Positions 44,426 to 53,700 of a stretch of 64,000 nucleotides of DNA are shown in pieces. The position numbers and the translations under genes were made by a program. The stretch comes from 66-474 sp036279975. GTDB taxonomy: Bacteria; Pseudomonadota; Gammaproteobacteria; Xanthomonadales; Rhodanobacteraceae. The stretch covers positions 1-64,000 of the forward strand of contig DASURP010000096.1 in the NCBI GenBank assembly GCA_036279975.1, in the 5' to 3' direction. Numbering within the stretch: the stretch's first letter is position 1; the number at the start of each line of letters is the position of its first letter. The notes beneath the pieces were generated by a model, which searched no databases, had not been told where the DNA came from, and saw only the letters and a list, made by a program, of their open reading frames with translations.

Positions 44426-45324
44426 TGCGCGTGGGGGATACGCCACGGTCCAGACACGGCTGGTACTTGCGCTCCGCGATCCTTCTGTTGGCGTTGTTCG
44501 CCAATGCCCCGGCGCTGGCGGATCCCGCGCTGTGGATGGCCCAAAGCGCCACGGCCACGGTGTATCTGTTCGGAACGGTGCATGTACTCCCGGATGGCGC
44601 CAAATGGCATTACCCGGCGCTGGACAAGGCGCTGGCCGCGAGTGACAAGTTGTACGTCGAGGAAGACGACGACGATCCGCTCACGATGCAGCTGCTGGTG
44701 CTGAAATACGGGATGGACCTGCAACACCCGCTTTCCGGCAAGCTCGACGCCGGCGATCACGCGCGCCTCGATGCCGCGGCGAAAGCCGCCGGCGTCCCGG
44801 GCGGTGCGGCGACCTTGAACGGCATGCAACCGTGGCTTGCCGCGCTGACCATTTCGGTCGCACCCATCGTGAAAGCGGGCTACGATCCGAAATCCGGCGC
44901 CGACAAGCAACTCGAGCATGCCTTCAAGGCGAAGGGCAAGCCCATCGGCGCCTTCGAGACCGCGGAGCAGCAGATCAGGTTTTTCGCCGAGCTGTCACCC
45001 AGCCTGCAGCTGGATTTGTTGCACAATGCGCTGGACGACTACGCCAGGGGACCGGCCCAGATCCAGGCGCTGGCGCGCCACTGGCAAGCGGGCGGCATCG
45101 CGGCGATCGCGGACATCGTCAACGGGGGCATGCGCAAGCACTACCGCGAGCTGTACCAGGCCTTGCTGATGAACCGGAACCGCGATTGGGCGAAGCAGAT
45201 CGAGGCCATGCTGAAGGGGCACGGCACGATCTTCGTCGCGGTCGGCACGGCGCACCTGGCCGGGCCCGACAGCGTGCAGGCGCAGCTCGCGAAACTGGGG
45301 ATCGCGAGCAAGCGCGTGCACTGA
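44425..45324 (+). CDS. TraB/GumN-family exported protein
   Basis: This 299-aa protein has a signal peptide (SAILLLALFANAPALAD), then the family's first motif TVYLFGTVHVLPDG, the middle GAFETAEQQIRFFAELSP and the terminal IFVAVGTAHLAGPDSV, typical of TraB/PrgY/GumN (DUF3332/ChaN-like EreA) proteins, whose two GxxH motifs (GTVH, GTAH) suggest metal binding or hydrolase activity. Function in bacteria is unclear. Its start overlaps the cfa stop by one nucleotide. Confidence 0.85.
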   Translation: MRVGDTPRSRHGWYLRSAILLLALFANAPALADPALWMAQSATATVYLFGTVHVLPDGAKWHYPALDKALAASDKLYVEEDDDDPLTMQLLVLKYGMDLQHPLSGKLDAGDHARLDAAAKAAGVPGGAATLNGMQPWLAALTISVAPIVKAGYDPKSGADKQLEHAFKAKGKPIGAFETAEQQIRFFAELSPSLQLDLLHNALDDYARGPAQIQALARHWQAGGIAAIADIVNGGMRKHYRELYQALLMNRNRDWAKQIEAMLKGHGTIFVAVGTAHLAGPDSVQAQLAKLGIASKRVH

Positions 45325-45356
45325 ACCATGGTGCACCGCGTGCGCCCTCACGGCGC

Positions 45357-45692
45357 TCAATCGCGTCGGACCAAGCGTTGCAGCCACGCGAACCACCGCG
45401 ACCCGCGCCCGCGGATTCCCGGCGCGGTTTCGCCGGCGGCGTTAGACACCACGCCGGTGCGCCGGCCCGCCTGCATCGCGCCATTACCCCATCCGGAGAG
45501 CAACTCCCGGCGGCGCGCGCGGTAGTCGCTGCGGGTGATTTCCCCGAGGCGGTGCGCTTCGTCCAGCGCACGCAGGCTTCGATTGATCTCGCGCAGGAAT
45601 TCATCCACTGGCGGCACCCAATTGCGATGGGCCGATCCGCGCCGCTGGCATTCCCCCGCATGTACCTTCGCGTATCGGCGGCACCCGCTCAA
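45357..45692 (-). CDS. Small basic protein coupled to PP2C
   Basis: This reading frame of 111 aa has a TTG at 45692 overlapping the PP2C stop (TTGA, 45689-45692). Its central part, VDEFLREINRSLRALDEAHRLGEITRSDYRARRRELL, when split at the loop, reads as two helices like a SHOCT/oligomerisation-type domain (short basic 'GEITxxEYxxRRxxLL' helix). The N-terminal 25 residues look unstructured, so the real start could be GTG 45617. No family is assigned; coupling to the phosphatase is the main reason to call it. Confidence 0.5.
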   Translation of the reverse strand: MSGCRRYAKVHAGECQRRGSAHRNWVPPVDEFLREINRSLRALDEAHRLGEITRSDYRARRRELLSGWGNGAMQAGRRTGVVSNAAGETAPGIRGRGSRWFAWLQRLVRRD

Positions 45693-46408
45693 TCCTGCAG
45701 TCGAACGACGACGGCCGATATATTGTCACGCGCCTCGCGCCCCAGGGAAGTGCGGAAGACATCGGCAAGCACCGCGTCGGGCGCTGCCTGGCGCCGGCAG
45801 GCATCCTCGATCTCCGCATCCGACACCTCCTTGTTGAGGCCATCCGTGCACAGCACGAATTGCAGGCCCGGGCGACGCCCGGCAACCACCCAGTCCACGT
45901 ACAAGGCATCGTCGGCACCCACGGCGCGGGTCAGCACCCCGCCCCCCGGCTGCGATTGCTCGACGCCGCCGCCCCACTGTTCGGCGCGGTCATCCATGCC
46001 GTACAGGTGGTCACGCGTGAGCTGGGCCAGGCGGCCGGCCTCGCAGCAATAGCAGCGACTGTCGCCCACCCATCCACTCAGCATGAAATCCGGACCGTGC
46101 ACCAACAACGCCACGGTCGACGCGATCAGGTCGACGCCGCGCGCCAGCGCCATCTGCCGCAGATCCCGATTGACCCCTGCCAGCGCATCTTCGATCGACT
46201 CGACGAAATCGAGCACCCCGCCGCGGCGCGGCAACGCCCCCAGCCGCTCTACGATCAGGCCACTGGCCACGTCGCCGTCGGCGTGGCCACCCAGGCCATC
46301 CGCCACCGCCCACAAGCCGGCGTCGTCCCGGACCAGGATCGCATCTTCGTTGCGACGGCGAACCTTGCCGATCTCGGTGCGTCCCGCCGCGCGGAAATGC
46401 CTCGCCAT
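45689..46408 (-). CDS. PP2C-family serine/threonine phosphatase
   Basis: This 239-aa cytosolic phosphatase has the metal-binding motifs TEIGKVRRRNEDAIL (motif 1), LWAVADGLGGHADGDVAS (motif 2, DGxGGH), FMLSGWVGDSRCY (GDSR) and LCTDGLNKEVSD plus ARDNISAVVVRL (DNIS). It removes phosphate from Ser/Thr using two Mn2+/Mg2+ ions. The MARHF start at 46408 is favoured over 46459. Together with the kinase at 50719-55047 it could form a reversible phosphorylation pair, but they are separated by the TonB receptor and two small genes. Confidence 0.92.
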   Translation of the reverse strand: MARHFRAAGRTEIGKVRRRNEDAILVRDDAGLWAVADGLGGHADGDVASGLIVERLGALPRRGGVLDFVESIEDALAGVNRDLRQMALARGVDLIASTVALLVHGPDFMLSGWVGDSRCYCCEAGRLAQLTRDHLYGMDDRAEQWGGGVEQSQPGGGVLTRAVGADDALYVDWVVAGRRPGLQFVLCTDGLNKEVSDAEIEDACRRQAAPDAVLADVFRTSLGREARDNISAVVVRLQD

Positions 46409-46584
46409 TGTCCTACCCCAATGACCGCCTGGAACGCCGGCGTGAAGTCCGCCAGCCAATGATTACAGCCACTTGTCAACCAATCCTGAATACCGCTCGA
46501 GTCTAACAGGTGGCGGCGTCGGGACGCCCGCCTGGAATGTCCATGCCGCTCGCCTCGTGGGCCGTCACTGTTAGTTCCGTTAAA

Positions 46585-46612
46585 AGCACGCCCCGCAGAG
46601 CGGGGCGTGTCG
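46585..46612 (-). terminator. Rho-independent terminator after small exported protein 2
   Basis: On the minus strand CGCCCCGC-TCT-GCGGGGCG forms an 8-bp GC stem followed by TGCTTTT. It lies about 40 nt past the stop of the gene at 46647. A near-identical hairpin follows the gene at 47286. Confidence 0.7.
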
Positions 46613-46646
46613 CGGGTTCCGGTCGGAGAGCGGACTGATTCACGGA

Positions 46647-47006
46647 TTACTTGCTCGCCGGGTTGGCGTTACCGACAATCCGCCGTGTCGGGCGTGACTC
46701 CGCCATCGCGGCGAGGTCCCGGACCTGCCGCGCGGTGAGCACACCCTGTCCCATGATCTGCTCGTACATGCCCCGTCCCACGGCCTGGCGAAAACGCCGG
46801 TTGGCGGACTCGTACCTGACCGGATATTCGGAGGATGACGGACCCAACGCCAGTTCGACATCATGCACGGTCAAGCCGGTCGCCCGGGAGAGCAGCTCGA
46901 TGGTGTCCGCGGGCTGCATTATTGCGTGGGCCGGGCCCGCACATGCGATGCCGGTGAATCCGGCCAAGGTGAATACCATCGTGAATGTGAGTGTGCGAAG
47001 TTTCAT
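46647..47006 (-). CDS. Small exported protein 2 (paralogue pair)
   Basis: This 119-aa protein starts at ATG 47006 with GGAGG 8 nt upstream. It has a signal peptide (MVFTLAGFTGIACAGPAHA) and a helical mature part with LTVHDVELALG, SSSEYPVRYESANRRFRQAV and VLTARQVRDLAAMAES. It is a paralogue of the gene at 47286: LTVHDVELALG aligns with FTPREIGMLFG, and RRFRQAV with QRRYQAV. No known family is recognised. It has its own terminator and a leader resembling that of its neighbour. Confidence 0.78.
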   Translation of the reverse strand: MKLRTLTFTMVFTLAGFTGIACAGPAHAIMQPADTIELLSRATGLTVHDVELALGPSSSEYPVRYESANRRFRQAVGRGMYEQIMGQGVLTARQVRDLAAMAESRPTRRIVGNANPASK

Positions 47007-47225
47007 GGTGGACGCCTCCAAAACCAGGCAGCGGGTCATCCATGACGGGCGTGCGTGGAAGACGGGGTCGACCGCTTCCTGCGGGCGCGGGGATTCACTC
47101 CTCCGTGCTTGGTTTCGGCGTCCGCGGCTGACGATTACAGCGGTTGCTGAACCTCGCTGCACGCCAAAAGCAGGTCGAACGGGTCGTGGCGACCCACGGA
47201 TGTGCCCGCGGCGCGAGGCAACACA

Positions 47226-47250
47226 ACACGCCCCGCTCAGCGGGGCGTGA
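47226..47250 (-). terminator. Terminator-like hairpin after small exported protein 1
   Basis: On the minus strand CGCCCCGC-TGA-GCGGGGCG forms an 8-bp stem then TGTTGTGTTG, a weak T tract. It is almost the same stem as at 46585, about 35 nt past the stop of the gene at 47286. It probably attenuates rather than fully stops transcription. Confidence 0.6.
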
Positions 47251-47285
47251 AATACGGACACCGGCTGGAGAGTGGACGGCATCGG

Positions 47286-47633
47286 TCACTTGACCGCGAC
47301 AGCCGCCTTGCTGGCCGCATCCTGCGCGGCAACGTATTCCTGCAGCACGGCCTGGTAGCGGCGTTGCAACGTGTCGATGCCACCAGACAGGTATTCGGGA
47401 TACGAACTCCATGCTCCGAACAGCATGCCGATTTCGCGTGGCGTGAAGTTGGCACGGATCATCTGATTGAACGCGTCACACGCGTGGCCGAACGTGACGC
47501 TCGGGGGCGCGCATTCGGCGATCGGCGCGCCCGTAACGTTCACCAACGGCAGGGTCTGGCCCTGCGCTGCTGCGGACGCTACGCCGGTGACTCCCGCGAT
47601 GACGATGGCGATGGAAATTGCGCTGAGTTTCAT
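47286..47633 (-). CDS. Small exported protein 1 (paralogue pair)
   Basis: This 115-aa protein starts at ATG 47633 with AGAGGTGA upstream. The signal peptide is SAISIAIVIAGVTGVASAAA. The mature part contains VTFGHACDAFNQMIRANFT, then FTPREIGMLFGAWSSYPEYL and DTLQRRYQAVLQEYVAAQD. It has two cysteines (CAPPS, HACDAF) absent from its paralogue at 46647. It lies 153 nt beyond the TonB receptor gene. The function is unknown; the pair may be periplasmic partners of that receptor, which is inference from position only. Confidence 0.75.
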   Translation of the reverse strand: MKLSAISIAIVIAGVTGVASAAAQGQTLPLVNVTGAPIAECAPPSVTFGHACDAFNQMIRANFTPREIGMLFGAWSSYPEYLSGGIDTLQRRYQAVLQEYVAAQDAASKAAVAVK

Positions 47634-47786
47634 GACATTCACCTCTGAAACCTGCAGCAGGTTGTCCATAACGGGCGTGCACGGCTGGGGTTGATCCGCT
47701 CACTTCCGGTGGGTGGCGGGGACGTTGCCCTCACGATTTACTTCGGCGGGAACGTCCGGCAATTACACCGCCCTGCGCCCCTGCGA

Positions 47787-50708
47787 TCAGAGTTTCTGCC
47801 GGTAACCCAGCCACCAGAAGCGCCCCGGCACGTCGTAATCGCTGAAGAACGAATTGACCGCGTCGCGCGAAACCGGCGGATCCCGGTCGAAGGCATTGCG
47901 CACGCCCAGCGTGAAGCGGCCCTTCCACGGCGCCGCCCAGCCGAGGGTGAAGTCGACGTAGGTGACGCTGGGCACGCAGTTGCGTGGATCGGGTTCGCCT
48001 TCGAAGGTGTGCCCGGGGTCGGTGCACAGTCCGTAGAGCGACGGGTCACCCAGCACGTCGGCCCAATACAGGGTCAAGTCGCACGGCTCGACGATCGGCG
48101 AGAAGTGGCGCGCGGTGGCCGACGCGCTCCAGGCGTTGCACTGCCACGCCAGCACCAACACCGAGCGCCACCGCCATGCACGCCCGTACACGGAGTTCCA
48201 GGTGCCGGCCACGTTGCCCTGCGCCAGCGAGCCATCCGCCAGGACCGCGCCACGAGCCGGTTTGCCGATTTCACCCCAGTAATCGATATAAGCATTGTCC
48301 CAGCGCAGCGAAAACGTTCCGGCGCGGGTATCGCGCCGCCAGTTCACGCCAACGTCCCAGCCCTCGACTTCCAGGCCACCGGGCAGGTTTTCCTGCAGCG
48401 CCAGCACGTTGCTGAGCCCACCGGAAGCGTCGCGGGTGATCGGCCCGCACGTGCTCGCATCGCCGCTGATGTAGCACTGGTCGATCAACCCTTGCGGATC
48501 GGCGTAGGCCATTGCCTGTTCCAGCTTGATCCGGTACCAGTCGACGCTGGCGCTGAAGCCCGGCAACCACGCCGGACTGAACACCAGGCCCGCGGTCCAG
48601 GTGCGCGAACTTTCGGGTTCGAGTTCGGGGTTGCCGCCATACGTCACGGACGCGATTTCGGGTTGCCACACGTCTTCCGGCACGCCCTGCGCCAGGCAAT
48701 GCGCCAGCGTCGAGGGAGGCGGCGTGTAGCCATACTCGGGCACGGACGCGCAGGGATCGAACAGCATGCCGAGGCCCGCGAACGTTCCTCGTCCCTCGAA
48801 CAGCTCGAGCACACTGGGCGCCCGGAAGCCCTCGCCGTAACCCGCGCGCACCAGCAGGTCGTCGACCGGTTTCCAGCGCAACCCCAGCCTGGAATGGGTG
48901 GAGCCGCCGAACAGCGAATAGTCCGAGTAGCGCGTGGCCAGCGTCACGCCCAGCTCGCGCACACCGGGACGGCCCGCGAACAGTGGCAGGTCCAGTTCCA
49001 GGTAGGCCTCGTCCACCGTGTAGGCGCCGTTGGTGGGCCCGACCGCGTTCCAGCCGTTGCCGTTTTCGCGCCCGCCGACCGTCATCGGGTCGGGGTGGTC
49101 GAAACCGGATTCGCGCCGGTGTTCAACGCCAGCCGCAAACTGCGCGGCCCCGGCGGGAAGATCGGCGACGGGCCCCGTGACGTGCGCGGAAAAGCCGAGG
49201 GTCTGGCCGCGCTTGCGGTGGATCTCGGAAATCCGGATGTAATCCAGCATCGCGGGCGTCATCGCCGCCGGATCGCCGAACACGTCGAGCGGCACGCAAT
49301 CGGGAACCACGGCATCCGGGGTGCCGCAGCGAGCGGTACCCGAATCATCGAAGAATGATGGACCGACCGCCAGCGCCAGCTTCAGGTTGTCCGCAAAGGG
49401 CGTCGTGAATTCGCGCTGGTCCGCGCGGATGCGGCTGGCGTCCACGCCCCACTCGAGCTCGCGTCCGGCGAGCATGAACACGCCTTCCCCGCCCACGTGC
49501 AGGCGGCTGGTATCCACGGTCTGCTCGTAGCGGCGGTCATCAAAGCCGGCCATGCGCAGCAACACCGTGTCGACCAGCATCCCGAACGGGTTGTACACGT
49601 TTTCGGCAGCCACGCCGAACTGCTGCAGCCCCCCGTAGGCATAATCGGAAAAGCTGATCGGCGGCGGTGCCAGCCGCTGGGCCGATTTGCGCTGATTGAG
49701 AAGCGCGTCCAGTGAAAAAGCCAGATTGGGCGTTGCGGCGAAGCGGGCCTGCGCGAACAACGCGCGCCGCTCCTGCGGCGTCTGCAGGTAGGTGTAGGGT
49801 GCGTAGTTGAAACTCTGGTCCAGTGCGTCTTCAAAAGGTCGGAAATCCGCCGGCGAGGTTCCCGGGGTACCCGGAATCCGCACCCAGCCGTCGTAGTACC
49901 ACGGCGGTTCGGACGGTTCGTAGTAGCCATACGGCGTGACCATCGACCCGCTGACCGACACCGGCACGCCGTAGCGCGGCACCGCGGAAATCGCGCGTGC
50001 GCTGGCCAGGATGGGATCGTCCTTGCCGTACTCGATCCCGGCCGCGACGTTCCAGCGCCCGAGGTAGCGGCCCCAGGTGAAATCGAAGTCGCGGCGCAAG
50101 CCGTCGCCGTGATCGTTCTGGCCTGCGGAGGCGCCGAACTCCGCGCCATCGAAATCGCGCCGCGTGATGATGTTGATCACGCCCGCAATCGCGTCCGATC
50201 CGTAAATCGCAGACGCGCCATCCTTCAGCACCTCGATGCGCTCGATCATCGGCAGCGGGATCGCGGTCAGGTCCACCGCGCCATCGAGGGTCGACACCCA
50301 GCGCCGGCCGTTCACCAGCACCAGCGTGCGGTTGGGGCCCAGTCCGCGCAGATCCACGCGCAGTTCGCCGTTGCCGCCATTGTTGACGTTGCGGTTGAGG
50401 GTCGGGCCATTGGCCACGATCTGCGACTGCAGGATGTCCGCGACACCGGTCAGGCCGGTGCGCAGCAATTCCGGACGGGACAGCACCGTGAGCGGATGCT
50501 CGGTCTCGATGTCCACCGCACGGATGTGGGTGCCGGTAACGTAGATAGTCTCCAAAGTCCGCGCTGGACCGGCGCCGGCCGGCGTCTTCGCCGCCGCCTG
50601 GGTGGACGCCGCGGCATTCGGTGGATCATTCGACGCAAGTACCTCCGGCGACCCGCACAGGAGGATCGACGCAACCAGCACACCGAACTGCAGCCTGCGC
50701 ATCCACAT
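47787..50708 (-). CDS. TonB-dependent outer-membrane receptor
   Basis: This 973-aa protein has a signal peptide (LQFGVLVASILLCGSPEVLA), a TonB box-like ETIYVTG, the plug (LLRTGLTGVADILQSQIVANG; LRVDLRGLGPNRTLVLVNGRRW; GASAIYGSDAIAGVINII) and a 22-strand barrel ending in the aromatic stretch RFWWLGYRQKL. There is no FecA-type N-terminal signalling domain. It imports a siderophore, oligosaccharide or other ligand; identity cannot be read. It begins 10 nt after the kinase gene, which is an unusual and possibly operonic pairing. Confidence 0.95.
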   Translation of the reverse strand: MWMRRLQFGVLVASILLCGSPEVLASNDPPNAAASTQAAAKTPAGAGPARTLETIYVTGTHIRAVDIETEHPLTVLSRPELLRTGLTGVADILQSQIVANGPTLNRNVNNGGNGELRVDLRGLGPNRTLVLVNGRRWVSTLDGAVDLTAIPLPMIERIEVLKDGASAIYGSDAIAGVINIITRRDFDGAEFGASAGQNDHGDGLRRDFDFTWGRYLGRWNVAAGIEYGKDDPILASARAISAVPRYGVPVSVSGSMVTPYGYYEPSEPPWYYDGWVRIPGTPGTSPADFRPFEDALDQSFNYAPYTYLQTPQERRALFAQARFAATPNLAFSLDALLNQRKSAQRLAPPPISFSDYAYGGLQQFGVAAENVYNPFGMLVDTVLLRMAGFDDRRYEQTVDTSRLHVGGEGVFMLAGRELEWGVDASRIRADQREFTTPFADNLKLALAVGPSFFDDSGTARCGTPDAVVPDCVPLDVFGDPAAMTPAMLDYIRISEIHRKRGQTLGFSAHVTGPVADLPAGAAQFAAGVEHRRESGFDHPDPMTVGGRENGNGWNAVGPTNGAYTVDEAYLELDLPLFAGRPGVRELGVTLATRYSDYSLFGGSTHSRLGLRWKPVDDLLVRAGYGEGFRAPSVLELFEGRGTFAGLGMLFDPCASVPEYGYTPPPSTLAHCLAQGVPEDVWQPEIASVTYGGNPELEPESSRTWTAGLVFSPAWLPGFSASVDWYRIKLEQAMAYADPQGLIDQCYISGDASTCGPITRDASGGLSNVLALQENLPGGLEVEGWDVGVNWRRDTRAGTFSLRWDNAYIDYWGEIGKPARGAVLADGSLAQGNVAGTWNSVYGRAWRWRSVLVLAWQCNAWSASATARHFSPIVEPCDLTLYWADVLGDPSLYGLCTDPGHTFEGEPDPRNCVPSVTYVDFTLGWAAPWKGRFTLGVRNAFDRDPPVSRDAVNSFFSDYDVPGRFWWLGYRQKL

Positions 50709-50718
50709 GGCGCACGTC

Positions 50719-53700
50719 CTAGTGCGAAGCCGACACCGCCTTGTCCATCCGAACCCCTTCCGTTTGCAGGGTTACAGCGAACACGACCGGTGTCGCACCC
50801 GCGTCATCGGGAGCACGCAGCGAAAGCGCCCGAACTTGCCGACCAGGATCTGGATTCGCAAGATTGAGCGTGGACAGGTAGCCCCGACCGCGGTCGCCAC
50901 CGTAAGTCTTGCGCGCGTCCGGACCGAAACTGGCGGGACGAATGGAGTCATCCGTGCCAGGCACGCGCCAGTAGGCTTCCTTTTCCGGCAGGCGCGCGGG
51001 GATGTCCACATGCCCGCCATCCGCGTAATCCAGGCCGAGAACAAGTGCGACGCCGCTGTCCCTCGTCCACTCCCGGGGATCCGCGAGCAGAACATGGAAG
51101 ACGGTGACGCGGCGCGCCACGGCCACCTCGACACGAGCGCGAGCGTTGCGCTCCAGCTGGATGCCGCCGCGCAGGTCGAAGTCGACGCCCTGGAACCGCT
51201 GCAGGCCCACCGGAACCCAGCCGAAATCGGCGTAGTCAGGCGGTTCGCCGGTGGGGTCGCCGAGACCAAAGCTGTACTGCGGGGCGAGATCCAGCGAATC
51301 GACAGGCGTGGCCGGATCGCGTGGAAGTATGCCGGTGGTGCGGTCCGACGGGCGCAGTTCCGGCAGCAAGCCACCCGGATCGCCGGCACGCAGGCTTGCG
51401 CGTTCGGCCGTATCCGGGGGGCGGGTGAATTGGACATCGGATAGCGGAGATAGCGGACCCCCGGAATCGCCGCGCATCCCCAGCCCGCGCGCAATCACCG
51501 CGACCGGTCGCGGATCGGGCGTCAGGTCCCACACCACGTAGCGGTTGCGCACGCTGCGCGCCAGCAGGCGCTTGCCATCCGGGCTGAACGCCATCCGCCA
51601 CACCTGGTCGGGCCGCGGCAAGGCGAAATACAACACGGCGGCGTGGGCATGCGTGTACAGGTCGAACAATTCCACGCCGTCCCGCAACGCCCGCACCAGC
51701 CAGCGGCCATCCGGGCTTGCCGCAGCGGCAGTCGACAGCCCGTCCTCGTAGTCGTCCGGCAACCTCAGAATGCTGCCATCGACCGCGACGATGCGGTTCA
51801 GGGGCGAATACACCCCTGCTACCGCGGTGCCCTGTCCGTTCGGCAGGGGCAGGAGGCGCAGGTCGAACTCTGAACTTGGCAGCGGGACGGCACGCAACGC
51901 CCCATCGCGCCCGTACCGCCACAATTCGGAAAACCAGTCACCCTTGCGGTACTTGATGTGGATCATTTCCACGCCGCCGGCCGCATCGAAGGCCGCGCTG
52001 CGCACGTAGCCGAGGCGCGCGTCCTCCTTGCGTCCGCGGGGGCGGAAGTTCTCCAGTGGACCGGGAACCGGAGCCAGCGTTACCCCGTCGCGCAGCATCA
52101 GCTCGCGCGGGCTCCAGGCGAGCAGGCGCGATCCGTCGTCACTGAAGGTGAGCACTTCGTTCCCGGGCCCCGGCGACGCCACCGGCCCGCCGAGGCGGCG
52201 GCCGTCGGCAAGGCTGTGCAGCACGACCATTTCACTGGTCACGCGATCGGTGGACGGATCGTTGGCCAGCCACGCCGCAGCGACGCGTTTTCCGTCCGGG
52301 CTCACCTCGACGCGCGTGGGCGAATTGGCGAGCCGGACCGGGGCGAAGCGCTGCTTGCCGCTCGCCGTGTCCAGTGCATGCAGCGTCCTGCCAGCAACCA
52401 CGACCAGGGTTTTGCCGTCCGCCGTCAATTCCGCAAACCCCACCGGCTGCTTGAAATGCATCGCGTGGCCGAGCGCACGCTCGGTCATCGCGTCCACGAC
52501 CTGCACGTTGTTGCCGTCGACCTCGACGAGCTGCCGCCCGTCGAAACGCAGCGTGTCGGGTTGCAGGGGTGCGCCGTGGCCGTACTTCACCGCCGGGGGC
52601 CGCAAGCGTTCCAGCCGCAGCCGATCGTCGACGACGCTGCCAAGCAGGCCTGCCTGCGGACTCCACGCGACGTTGACGACGCCCCAGCCCGGGGCGGCAT
52701 CGATCGCGGCGCTGACCCGCCGCGCCTCGCTGAGGTCGCCCTCCACGCTGGTGGGAGCGACCTGCCAGACGGCGATATTGGCGGTGTTGTCACCGACCAG
52801 GACAAGGTTGCGCGCACGATCCAGCTCGACGTATTCGGCAAGCGGCCTGCCCCCCGGAGAGGCGTTGCCACTGAAGGGAGGCGCCAGCAGCCGGCCTTCC
52901 GGCCACGACCACAGGTACACGCCGCCGGCATCCGCAGCCAATGCCAACCAACGGCCATCGGTACTGAAGGTGAGCCAGCGTGCACCGAAAGCCGACTGCG
53001 GCTCCAGGTTGCGTATTGCACGCGTCGCGCGGTCCACCACCACCACGTGGCCCTCGGGATCGCCCAGCGCGATCCAGCGCGAGTCCGGGCTGACCGCCCA
53101 TGCGGCAACGCGCCCGAACCGTCCAAGCGGGACGCGCGCCGCGTGCAGCGTGCGTGCATCCACCAGCGTCACCGCGCCCTCGGGCCCCGCCAGCGCGAAG
53201 CCGCTGCCGTCCGGCGCGATCAGGCGTGCACTGTCCGCATCGTCGTACGGCAAGGCCGCGAGCGGGCCCAGCGGGCGCCACGGATCGGTCCTCCAGAACT
53301 GCGCGCGCCGATCCTTCGCGGTCAACACCGCGAAGCGCCCGTCATGGTTGTAGCTCGCGCTCTGCAGTCCGACGAACGCGGACGGCGGCGCCATCCATTT
53401 GCCGGTGGCGAGGTCCAGCCGCTGCGTGCGACGGCCGGCCGGTCGCGGCGATTGCGCCGACAGCTCGTAGTGCGAAGCCAGTAGCACGCGTCCATCCGGA
53501 GAGAATTGCAGCCGGTTGAATACCTCACGCGCAACGGCCGGCGTGCGAACGATCTCCTTTCCCGTGGCCGTATCGAACACGCGGATCCCGGTCTCCTGGC
53601 CGCTGACCGCCACCCGCTTGCCGGCCGCGTCGAAAGCCACCGTCACCGCGATCGGTTGCACGGGTATCACATCGATCAACTCGGGATTGGCATTGCGGAT

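Noticed and set aside
46585..47250. The two hairpins as CRISPR or REP repeats
   Set aside because: Only two copies, each located just past a stop codon, one with a T tract; the terminator reading explains them better.
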